Assembly (NCBI GenBank): GCA_002339125.1
Contig: DDJQ01000070.1
Coordinates: forward strand, 1 to 27,937
Direction of reading: 5' to 3'
DNA length: 27,937 nucleotides
From: Alteromonadaceae bacterium UBA2620
Lineage (GTDB): Bacteria > Pseudomonadota > Gammaproteobacteria > Enterobacterales > Alteromonadaceae
The notes under the pieces were generated by a model. The model saw only the letters and a program-made list of their open reading frames with translations. It did no database searches and was not told where the DNA came from. Of this stretch, positions 8,154 through 14,664 are shown piece by piece. Within the stretch, counting starts at the first letter, position 1; every line of letters starts with the position of its first letter. The position numbers and the translations under genes were made by a program.

Positions 8154-8693
8154 ATTAAAGGCGCTAACAATAAGGCTCAGGGTGATAAAGCCCGGATTAA
8201 CGATGAAATTACTGCAAGAGAAGTGCGCTTAATTGGCGCTGATGGAAGCCAGGTAGGCGTTGTTTCGATAAGTGAAGCAATGAGTTCTGCCGAAGCAGCA
8301 AGTTTAGATCTTGTTGAAATTAGTCCGAACGCTGAGCCGCCAGTCTGTAAAGTTATGGACTACGGTAAGTTCCTCTTCGAAAAATCGAAGGCTCAGAAAG
8401 AGCAAAAGAAAAAACAGAAGCAAATTCAGGTCAAGGAGATTAAATTTCGCCCTGGCACTGATGAAGGCGATTACCAGGTAAAACTGCGCAACCTGCGTCG
8501 CTTTCTGGAAGGTGGCGATAAAGCCAAAGTCACGATCCGTTTCCGCGGACGTGAAATGGCTCACCAAGAGATTGGCATTGAACTTTTAAACCGCGTTAAA
8601 GGCGATTTGGAAGACATTGCTAACTGCGAGTCTTTCCCACGTCGTGTGGAAGGCCGTCAGATGATCATGGTGCTCGCTCCAATTAAGAAGTAG
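8154..8693 (+). CDS. infC: Translation initiation factor IF-3 (AUU start)
   Basis: The protein is 179 residues and follows E. coli IF-3 throughout (VDLVEISPNAEPPVC-like N domain, EQKKKQKQIQVKEIKFRPG linker, FRGREMAH and RRVEGRQMIMVLAP C domain). IF-3 binds the 30S subunit, prevents premature 50S joining and checks the start codon. The first standard start is an internal GTG at 8223, which would cut off a conserved N-terminus. The true start is ATT at 8154, giving IKGANNKAQGDKARINDEI, with a strong GGAGGA site 7 bases upstream. Rare AUU starts in infC are known to allow IF-3 to repress its own translation when abundant. It lies between thrS and rpmI. Confidence 0.96.
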   Translation: MKGANNKAQGDKARINDEITAREVRLIGADGSQVGVVSISEAMSSAEAASLDLVEISPNAEPPVCKVMDYGKFLFEKSKAQKEQKKKQKQIQVKEIKFRPGTDEGDYQVKLRNLRRFLEGGDKAKVTIRFRGREMAHQEIGIELLNRVKGDLEDIANCESFPRRVEGRQMIMVLAPIKK

Positions 8694-8707
8694 TAGTGGT
8701 TTAAAGT

Positions 8708-8810
8708 TTTTGGGAATCTGCACCCCAAAACACCCTGCTGCAAACATTAACTGGCTATAAAGGTGACTGCACACCGATGATTAGCCACCCTAAACAATGC
8801 GGAGTTTTAG
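8708..8810 (+). promoter_or_regulatory. Structured leader before rpmI-rplT, candidate L20 autoregulatory site
   Basis: The infC-rpmI spacer can fold. A 7-bp stem pairs 8708-8714 (TTTTGGG) with 8724-8730 (CCCAAAA). A second element pairs 8752-8757 (TGGCTA) with 8782-8787 (TAGCCA), with an inner stem 8762-8765/8772-8775 (GGTG/CACC). A short CTAAA/TTTAG pairing (8790-8794 with 8806-8810) would place the GGAG ribosome site of rpmI in a loop. In E. coli, L20 represses rpmI-rplT by binding folded mRNA in this region. Equivalence here is inferred. Confidence 0.45.
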
Positions 8811-8812
8811 CA

Positions 8813-9010
8813 ATGCCTAAAATGAAAACTGTTAGTGGTGCTGCCAAACGTTTCAAGAAAACGGGCTCAGGCCGCTTTAAAAGCAAACAGTCTCACTTAC
8901 GTCACATCCTGACTAAGAAGAGCTCTAAGCGTAAACGTCACCTGCGTGGCAAAAAACTGGTTCATGACTCTGATACTAAATTAGTTCAGCGCATGCTGCC
9001 TTACGTTTAA
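8813..9010 (+). CDS. rpmI: Ribosomal protein bL35
   Basis: A 65-residue, very basic protein beginning MPKMKTVSGAAKRFKKTGSGRFKSK and ending RMLPYV, typical of bL35 of the large ribosomal subunit. The open frame extends upstream to 8777, but the conserved MPKMKT start and the GGAG at 8801-8804 (8 bases before the ATG) fix the start at 8813. It sits between infC and rplT as in E. coli and is probably translated together with rplT. Confidence 0.97.
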   Translation: MPKMKTVSGAAKRFKKTGSGRFKSKQSHLRHILTKKSSKRKRHLRGKKLVHDSDTKLVQRMLPYV

Positions 9011-9026
9011 TCGAGGAGACTGAATA

Positions 9027-9383
9027 ATGGCAAGAGTTAAACGCGGCACTATTGCACGTGCACGTCACAAAAAAGTTTTAAAACAAGCTAAAGGTTATTA
9101 CGGTGCTCGTTCACGCGTTTATCGCGTAGCGGTACAGGCTGTAACTAAAGCTGGTCAATATGCTTATCGTGACCGTCGTCAGCGTAAGCGTCAATTCCGT
9201 CAACTGTGGATTGCACGTATCAACGCTGCGGCTCGTCAAAACGGTATGTCATACAGCCGTTTCATTAACGGTCTGAAAAAAGCGTCTGTCGAAATCGATC
9301 GTAAGATCCTTGCCGACATCGCAGTTCATGACAAAGCGGCTTTCAGCGCATTAGTCGACGCGGCTAAAGGCGCATTAGCTTAA
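9027..9383 (+). CDS. rplT: Ribosomal protein bL20
   Basis: A 118-residue basic protein of normal length (MARVKRGTIARARHKKVLKQAKGYYGARSRVYRVA, then YRDRRQRKRQFRQLWIARINAA). bL20 binds 23S rRNA early in large-subunit assembly and in E. coli also represses its own operon. GAGGAG lies 9 bases upstream, and the gene begins 16 bases after rpmI. An intrinsic terminator follows, and pheM/pheST, which come next in E. coli, are here 13 kb away. Confidence 0.98.
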   Translation: MARVKRGTIARARHKKVLKQAKGYYGARSRVYRVAVQAVTKAGQYAYRDRRQRKRQFRQLWIARINAAARQNGMSYSRFINGLKKASVEIDRKILADIAVHDKAAFSALVDAAKGALA

Positions 9384-9414
9384 TTATTAACTAATTAAGT
9401 TTAAGTTCTTTCGG

Positions 9415-9444
9415 AAAACGGCGAGCAGGATGCTCGCCGTTTTT
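9415..9444 (+). terminator. Intrinsic terminator of the thrS-rplT operon
   Basis: A GC-rich stem pairs GGCGAGC at 9420-9426 with GCTCGCC at 9432-9438 around a 5-base loop. A C-G pair and an A tract opposite the trailing T run extend it. It is the best terminator in the window. Confidence 0.9.
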
Positions 9445-9608
9445 CGTTTCTGCGATAAAATCCCACAGCTGGTACACTTGACCACAAAAATCAAAACCGG
9501 CAATACTAGCACTTAAGCTATATAGAAGCTGGCCACTACAATAACAGCGATCAAATTGTCTGGTACGCGGCTTGCCGGAATATCACTATAAGTTAGAAGG
9601 ATTTAACC
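9445..9608. other. Spacer after the rplT terminator
   Basis: No gene, repeat or clear promoter was seen in these 164 bases apart from the AAGGA ribosome site near its end. It marks the left edge of the block that separates rplT from pheST. Confidence 0.4.
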
Positions 9609-9788
9609 ATGGTCTATCTGGAAATTACCGGCCTTATTCTCTTTATCGTCTTAATGACCCTGGGCTACAGAAAAAACAACCGCAATATGATGCTGATATC
9701 TGCCTTATGCCTGCTAATCGGGCTGGCTGTTCCTGAATTTATCAGTGGCTTTATTAAAGGCTTTAATGCCGCCAGGCAGGCCGCGTAG
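9609..9788 (+). CDS. Small two-helix membrane protein, unknown function
   Basis: A 59-residue ORF beginning MVYLEITGLILFIVLMTLGY. There are two hydrophobic stretches, about residues 5-19 and 28-45, joined by a basic turn (RKNNRN). The tail is amphipathic and basic (FISGFIKGFNAARQAA). This is the make-up of a small integral membrane protein. An AAGGA ribosome site about 8 bases upstream supports real translation. It lies alone just after the rplT terminator and upstream of the PhoX-like gene, from which some 335 bases separate it. I do not recognise the family and assign no function. Confidence 0.65.
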   Translation: MVYLEITGLILFIVLMTLGYRKNNRNMMLISALCLLIGLAVPEFISGFIKGFNAARQAA

Positions 9789-9939
9789 TTTTTAAGCCCG
9801 CAATAAAAAACGCTTTCTCACGAAAAAGCACAGGCGCATTAACCGCTGCTCAAAAGAGGTGGTTGCTGCATGGCTGCTGGCCTGTCTTATCACCGCAACG
9901 CTTTTCTAATTTGCTGATTATCATATTGTATTAATAAAA

Positions 9940-9979
9940 CCTTCACCCATTTGTCATGTGGCTGTCACCGCATTTTCAC
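9940..9979 (+). promoter_or_regulatory. Candidate Pho box array (four 7-mers at 11-bp period)
   Basis: Seven-base units at 9940 (CCTTCAC), 9951 (TTGTCAT), 9962 (CTGTCAC) and 9973 (TTTTCAC) are each separated by 4 bases. The known PhoB site is a pair of CTGTCAT-like 7-mers with a 4-base spacer, so the middle pair is a good match and the flanking units extend the array. A weak -10-like word (TATGCG, 9995) follows. The array lies upstream of a PhoX-like gene, which fits phosphate-starvation control. Confidence 0.6.
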
Positions 9980-10123
9980 ACCTTGTGTTCAAGCTATGCG
10001 CGCAAATTTAATCCGGGTACAGCACTCAGGCCGCTGTATTCATGCACACACAAGATGGAAAAAATAATGCAATAAGAACTATTTCGCGGTATTCGTTACT
10101 CTGCGCTGGCGCTTGCCATTGCA

Positions 10124-11923
10124 ATGGGGTTATCAGCTTGTTCACTGGACGGTGATGACGGTGTTGATGGCGCAACGGGTGCTGAAGGCCCACAGGGCGC
10201 ACCAGGCGAACAAGGCCCGCAGGGAGAGAGCGGCGATTCTGTAGGTAAATTAACCCGTATCGCTACCGTACCACTGGGTGCTGAAGTCACCGGTATCTTT
10301 TTGACTGACGAGGGCGATCTGTTCTTTAACGTGCAGCACCCGTCGGGCACCAATACTGCTACTAACAGCATTAACAGCATTAACAGCATGCCAATCAATA
10401 CCGGTACTGTAGGTGTACTGGCCGGCGTTAACTTTAATAATCTGCCAGCTACTTTACCGGATTCACCGGTACCTGCATCGGAAGAAGAAAAGCAACTGGT
10501 CACCACTGCGATTGGTCAGTATCAGGTGTTAGGTCAGACTGGTGACACTTACAACGGTGATCTGCCTGAAGGTCTGGGCCACATCTATACCCTTGATGGC
10601 GGAACGCTGGTACTGGAAAACGATATGCCTGACTTTAACGGCTTCCTGCCAACGGGCGAAGGCCAGGGCTTCCTGTTTTCTAACTGGGAAGAGCTGCCAG
10701 GTGGCATGAGCCGTATGCAGATCGAACGTGATGAACAGGGCATGTGGACAGTTACCGATGTCATGATGCTCGACTTCTCACCAGTATGGGGCACCGCCGC
10801 TAACTGCTTTGGTTCAATGTCACCGTGGGGTACACCACTGACATCAGAAGAGTGGGTAGTTGATTCAACTGTCGACAGCACCACTGATGCCAGCTGGAAT
10901 GATCCCAATGAAGTGGCTACCAACGCTCGTATCGGCCGCATGTGGGAAATGACTGCACCAGATGTACCAAACCCGTATAACTACGGCTACATTGCTGAAG
11001 TCACTGAACCTGCTGCCGACGAGCCGGTGATTGTGAAGCACCTTGCGATGGGCCGTTATGAGCACGAAAACTCAACGGTAATGCCTGATGGCCGCACCGT
11101 ATACCTGTCTCAGGACGACACCGGCGGCGTATTGTTTAAGTTTGTCGCTGATGTAGCGGAAGACTTAAGCGCCGGTACCTTATATGGTGCGAAACTGACT
11201 CAGGATGTGGGCCAGAACGATCCGGCTACCACTGGCTTTGATGTTGAGTGGGTAGAGCTGGCCAGTGGCGACAACTTGACCATCCGTGCCTGGATTGACG
11301 AATACAACGGCATTGGTACCGACGACTATGTTGACGGCGAAAGCTCTTATATCACGCTGGCTGATGTGGAAGCCTGGGCCAATGGCGATGCCTCTTACCC
11401 AACCGTAGCCAATGGCGGCGGTAAAGTGACTGCCGGTCAGCCAATGGACGACCGTGTAGCGTTCCTTGAGTCACGTGCGGCGGCGAAAGCCATGGGCGCA
11501 ACGGCAGAATGGCGTAAGCTGGAAGGTATTTCAATCAATCAGAAGCGCGCTCAGGAAGCCGTTGAGGGTGTAGATACTATCGAAGGTGAAATCGTTACTG
11601 ATGCTTACCTGTATATCGGCATTGCCGACATCGATAACACCATGGTTGACGGCGAAGGCGACATGCAGTTGTCTACCCGCGTTAAAGACTGTGGTGGGGT
11701 ATACCGTGCTCGTCTTGGCGAAAACTACAATATCTCTCGCATCGAACCTGTGGTAATGGGTTCTACTTACCGTTCGAGCCTGACCGGTGCAGAGCGTTGT
11801 GATGTGGATCAGCTGTCCCAGCCGGATAACGTTATCGTAATGAACGATGGCCGTATTCTGATTGGTGAAGATGGCTTCCAGGAAAACAATACCCTGTGGA
11901 TGTATGAGCCAGCTCAGAAGTAA
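10124..11923 (+). CDS. PhoX-like (DUF839) lipoprotein with collagen-like stalk; start region disrupted
   Basis: The ORF from the first ATG codes for 599 residues. The PhoX/DUF839 family includes calcium- and iron-dependent alkaline phosphatases outside the cytoplasm. Family-like segments are NCFGSMSPWGTPLTSEEW (Cys228, Glu242, Glu243), YNYGYIAEV and EHENSTVMPDGRTVYLSQDD. The N-terminus reads MGLSAC, a lipobox with almost no signal peptide before it. The same frame upstream encodes a good signal sequence (ELFRGIRYSALALAIA), but a TAA at 10073-10075 interrupts it, and the ATGs at 10055 and 10067 lie before that stop. Either the gene is damaged, the base is an error, or a rare start such as ATT at 10091 is used. 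Residues 10-39 are ten Gly-X-Y triplets, probably a spacer lifting the enzyme off the membrane. A Pho box array lies upstream. Phosphatase activity is inferred. Confidence 0.75.
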   Translation: MGLSACSLDGDDGVDGATGAEGPQGAPGEQGPQGESGDSVGKLTRIATVPLGAEVTGIFLTDEGDLFFNVQHPSGTNTATNSINSINSMPINTGTVGVLAGVNFNNLPATLPDSPVPASEEEKQLVTTAIGQYQVLGQTGDTYNGDLPEGLGHIYTLDGGTLVLENDMPDFNGFLPTGEGQGFLFSNWEELPGGMSRMQIERDEQGMWTVTDVMMLDFSPVWGTAANCFGSMSPWGTPLTSEEWVVDSTVDSTTDASWNDPNEVATNARIGRMWEMTAPDVPNPYNYGYIAEVTEPAADEPVIVKHLAMGRYEHENSTVMPDGRTVYLSQDDTGGVLFKFVADVAEDLSAGTLYGAKLTQDVGQNDPATTGFDVEWVELASGDNLTIRAWIDEYNGIGTDDYVDGESSYITLADVEAWANGDASYPTVANGGGKVTAGQPMDDRVAFLESRAAAKAMGATAEWRKLEGISINQKRAQEAVEGVDTIEGEIVTDAYLYIGIADIDNTMVDGEGDMQLSTRVKDCGGVYRARLGENYNISRIEPVVMGSTYRSSLTGAERCDVDQLSQPDNVIVMNDGRILIGEDGFQENNTLWMYEPAQK

Positions 11924-11944
11924 GTAACACCCTTTCCATTTTGT

Positions 11945-11969
11945 CCGGGTGCCTGGCACCCGGATTTTT
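11945..11969 (+). terminator. Intrinsic terminator after the PhoX-like gene
   Basis: CCGGGTGC at 11945-11952 pairs with GCACCCGG at 11956-11963 around a 3-base loop, followed by a five-T run. It should end most transcription before the di-haem lipoprotein gene, which starts 15 bases later. Confidence 0.85.
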
Positions 11970-11983
11970 GCGTTTATAAAACT

Positions 11984-13648
11984 ATGAAAAAAACATCAAT
12001 ATCACTATCAACGGTAATACTGCTGAGCACCTTGCTTATCAGTGCCTGTAACGACGAAAGCGCGCTACAAAATAGCGCCCAAGACACGGATTATCCCTAT
12101 TCGGAAGGGGATGACATCCCCGCACTTGCGTACATGGAGCACAATGAGGTGTATAACCCTGAGTCGGTTATTCCACCGCAGTGCTATACCAAAACCAACG
12201 GCAAAAATAACCCGTGTTACGCCTGCCACCAGAGTTACGATAAAAGCGAGAACCGGCCCAACCAGATGGGCGATGGTACCTTGCAGGGCAACTATGAATT
12301 TTCAGATGTAGGACTCACCAACAGCTGGAAAAACCTGTTTGTGGACCGTCGCGAGCTGATTGCTGATATCAGTGATAAAGCGATTCTGGACTATATCGGC
12401 GAGGATAACTATACCGCCAGCACTGAAAATGGCTTACCGGCTGAGATGCAGATTAAGCAACTCAGTTACCCCGATGAAGCCTTCGGTGAGCATGGCATTG
12501 CTAATGATGGTAGCGGCTGGGTAGCGTATAACTACAAGCCTTTCCCAAGCACGTTTTGGCCCACTAACGGCTCAACCGGCGATGCCATGATCCGTTTACC
12601 CGCCGCGTTTCAGCTGCGTCAGGGCGAGTATAGTGAAGATGTGTATCTGGCCAACCTGACGCTGCTGGAAATGGCCCTGAAAGATGTGGATACCCTGGCG
12701 GTGCCACCACTCAATGAACAGACTATCGGCATGGATTTAAATGGCGACGGCGCGCTCAGTGAGGCAGTCACTCACATTCAGCGTCAAAGTCATTATGTTG
12801 GCGATGCCAGCAGTATTGAACTCAGCTATCAGCTTTATCCACAGGGCACAGAGCTATTGCACACCGTGCGTTATATTGGGGTGGATGACGAGGGGCAGAT
12901 TTACAATGCACCGCGCATGAAAGAAGTGCGCTACATGCAAAAAGCACTGTTTCGCAGCAAAGAGAGTCTGGCCTCGGCTTATTATGCGGAAGCCAAAGAC
13001 AAAGCGTTTGAAAAGCTTCCGCAAACGCGTTATCTGGGCGAGGAAAAGGGCATTGATAACGGCTTTGGCTGGACACTGAATGCTTATATTGAGGATAAAC
13101 AGGGGCAACTGCGCCCGCAGCATGAACAGGAGCTGGCCTTTTGTAATGGTTGTCATAAAACCGTGGGCTCAACTTTTGATCAGACCTTTTCTTTTGCCCG
13201 CAAGGTGCCTGGAGCCAAAGGCTGGGGTTACATTAATCTGCACGAGATTGACGACGTGCCCAATATCAATGAGCAGGAAGGTGAATTTCTCACCTACATG
13301 AAGCGTGTTGGAGGCGGTGATGAATTCCGCCAGAACGCCGAAATGTTGGCACGCTGGTTTAACGCAGAAGGTAAGCTAAACGAAGCAAAAGTAAAACAGG
13401 CCAACTCGGTGTACGAGCTTATCACACCAAGCCCGGAACGAGCCCTGGCGCTGAACAAAGCTTATCAGACCATCGTGAAGGAGCAGAGCTACCTGTTTGG
13501 CCGTGATGCCACTATCACCGAAGCGACTAACGTGTTGAGCGAAATCGATGTCGAACAACCGCCGCTGTTGCCGGAACATCGCTACCACTGGGATATGCGC
13601 CTGGACTGGTTTGCCGGGAATGAAAGCGATGTGGCTAATAACCGTTAA
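11984..13648 (+). CDS. Di-haem c-type cytochrome lipoprotein, function unknown
   Basis: A 554-residue exported lipoprotein with the signal MKKTSISLSTVILLSTLLISAC and the lipidated Cys at 22. Two CxxCH haem c attachment motifs are far apart: CYACH at 78-82 and CNGCH at 387-391. A DLNGDGALSE stretch near 251-260 resembles a calcium-binding loop. This implies a redox or electron-transfer role in the periplasm or outer membrane, but I recognise no characterised family. It directly follows the PhoX-like gene, yet a terminator separates them and no strong ribosome site precedes its ATG. Linked function is therefore only suggested. Assembly would need a cytochrome c maturation system encoded elsewhere. 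Confidence 0.75.
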   Translation: MKKTSISLSTVILLSTLLISACNDESALQNSAQDTDYPYSEGDDIPALAYMEHNEVYNPESVIPPQCYTKTNGKNNPCYACHQSYDKSENRPNQMGDGTLQGNYEFSDVGLTNSWKNLFVDRRELIADISDKAILDYIGEDNYTASTENGLPAEMQIKQLSYPDEAFGEHGIANDGSGWVAYNYKPFPSTFWPTNGSTGDAMIRLPAAFQLRQGEYSEDVYLANLTLLEMALKDVDTLAVPPLNEQTIGMDLNGDGALSEAVTHIQRQSHYVGDASSIELSYQLYPQGTELLHTVRYIGVDDEGQIYNAPRMKEVRYMQKALFRSKESLASAYYAEAKDKAFEKLPQTRYLGEEKGIDNGFGWTLNAYIEDKQGQLRPQHEQELAFCNGCHKTVGSTFDQTFSFARKVPGAKGWGYINLHEIDDVPNINEQEGEFLTYMKRVGGGDEFRQNAEMLARWFNAEGKLNEAKVKQANSVYELITPSPERALALNKAYQTIVKEQSYLFGRDATITEATNVLSEIDVEQPPLLPEHRYHWDMRLDWFAGNESDVANNR

Positions 13649-13658
13649 TCAGGGAATA

Positions 13659-13682
13659 TTAACCGGCTTAATGGCCGGTTAA
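13659..13682. terminator. Hairpin between convergent genes
   Basis: A 9-bp stem pairs TTAACCGGC at 13659-13667 with GCCGGTTAA at 13674-13682. It overlaps the stop codon of the reverse-strand regulator and lies 10 bases after the cytochrome gene. There is no strong T run on either strand, so it is a weak bidirectional candidate. Confidence 0.45.
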
Positions 13683-14572
13683 GTTGCTGCCAGCGCCGTT
13701 AGTGCCTGCCATAAAAACGTCGCCACCGGTCCCCGGGGGCGTTTCTTTTCCCGCACCAGGTTTATCTCGCCACGAATGGATGAGGTCACATCATCCAATA
13801 CCAGTTGTACCAGCGTGCCCGTTTGCAGTTCTTCGGTAATGGTATTGTGCGGAATATAACCCCAGCCAGCCCCGCGCAATAACAGGCCTTTTTGAGTGTT
13901 TGTGTCGTTGGTTCGAATGGTTGAGCTTGGCACCACGCCCATGACTTTTTCAATATTCAGATCAATATCAAAAGACTGTGGCATCAGTAACGGGATGTCC
14001 CTGAGCTGACTGGAGGACGTGGGTAAGCGGTTAAACTCTTTGAGCAGTCGCTGGTGGATAACGGCTACCACTTCGAAGCGGCCGAAGGGCTGGGTTTCAA
14101 AACTGGCCAGTTCGTGAAACGAATGGGTCCAGGGGGATACTGCGATATCTGCCGTGCCATCGATGAGTCGCTGAATCGCTCCTAAGCGCTGCACCGCCGA
14201 AAGATATAACTCGGTTTGGGGAAATCGTTGCTGGGTGTCGATGATGGCGTCGAAAAAACTGTCCTGCTGGCATATAGTATCAAAAGCAAATTCGATTTTA
14301 CTCTCATGGCCCTGGTTTAAATGAGAAGCAAGTGTGCCGATATCCTTTTCCTGACGTAACAGGTAACGGCAATGGGGCAGCAAACGTTGGCCGTCAGCAG
14401 TCAGTTGCAAGCGGTTGGCACTTTTTTTCAGCAAGGAAAGCTGTAATTCCTCCTGAAAGCGTTTGATAGCAATGGATAAAGCCGGCTGGGTTTTGTGCAG
14501 TATTTCAGCCGCTCTGGCGATACTGCCGTGTTCAGCGACGGTAACAAACATGCGTAATTGCTCTAGTGTCAT
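13679..14572 (-). CDS. LysR-type transcriptional regulator of the adjacent RND pump (inferred)
   Basis: A 297-residue LysR-type regulator. The N-terminal helix-turn-helix is MTLEQLRMFVTVAEHGSIARAAEILHKTQPALSIAIKRFQEEL, followed by the linker and the periplasmic-binding-like effector domain (IEFAFDTICQQDSFFDAII through NLVREKKRPRGPVATFLWQAL). It is divergent from the RND adaptor gene, with about 90 AT-rich bases between, so it most likely controls that pump and itself. Tripartite pumps are more often controlled by TetR-type or two-component regulators, though LysR control is known. The effector cannot be read from the sequence. No ribosome site is obvious before its ATG. Confidence 0.88.
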   Translation of the reverse strand: MTLEQLRMFVTVAEHGSIARAAEILHKTQPALSIAIKRFQEELQLSLLKKSANRLQLTADGQRLLPHCRYLLRQEKDIGTLASHLNQGHESKIEFAFDTICQQDSFFDAIIDTQQRFPQTELYLSAVQRLGAIQRLIDGTADIAVSPWTHSFHELASFETQPFGRFEVVAVIHQRLLKEFNRLPTSSSQLRDIPLLMPQSFDIDLNIEKVMGVVPSSTIRTNDTNTQKGLLLRGAGWGYIPHNTITEELQTGTLVQLVLDDVTSSIRGEINLVREKKRPRGPVATFLWQALTALAAT

Positions 14573-14575
14573 AAA

Positions 14576-14623
14576 TTAAATTTAAGTTTTTAGTAAAATA
14601 GATTAAATATTATTTTGGTTTAA
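14576..14623. promoter_or_regulatory. Candidate LysR operators in the regulator/pump intergenic region
   Basis: The AT-rich spacer holds a perfect palindrome TTAAATTTAA at 14576-14585 and an inverted repeat TTAAA-N11-TTTAA at 14603-14623, both reminiscent of LysR T-N11-A sites. A -10-like TATATT at 14631-14636 follows for the pump genes. Low base complexity makes chance matches likely. Confidence 0.3.
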
Positions 14624-14664
14624 GTTAGCGTATATTGCCAGTGCCTACTATCAGGAGAGATAAA

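Noticed and set aside
8777..8812. Upstream extension of rpmI (MISHPKQCGVLA)
   Set aside because: The conserved bL35 N-terminus and GGAG site fix the start at 8813; the upstream ATG lies in the structured leader.
10151..10240. Repetitive stretch considered as a DNA repeat or CRISPR-like array
   Set aside because: The period is a codon triplet producing Gly-X-Y; there are no spacers or conserved direct repeats.
10096..10506. Long reverse-strand ORF opposite the PhoX-like gene (Pro/Ser-rich)
   Set aside because: It is a shadow of the Gly-X-Y-coding stretch on the forward strand, with no ribosome site.
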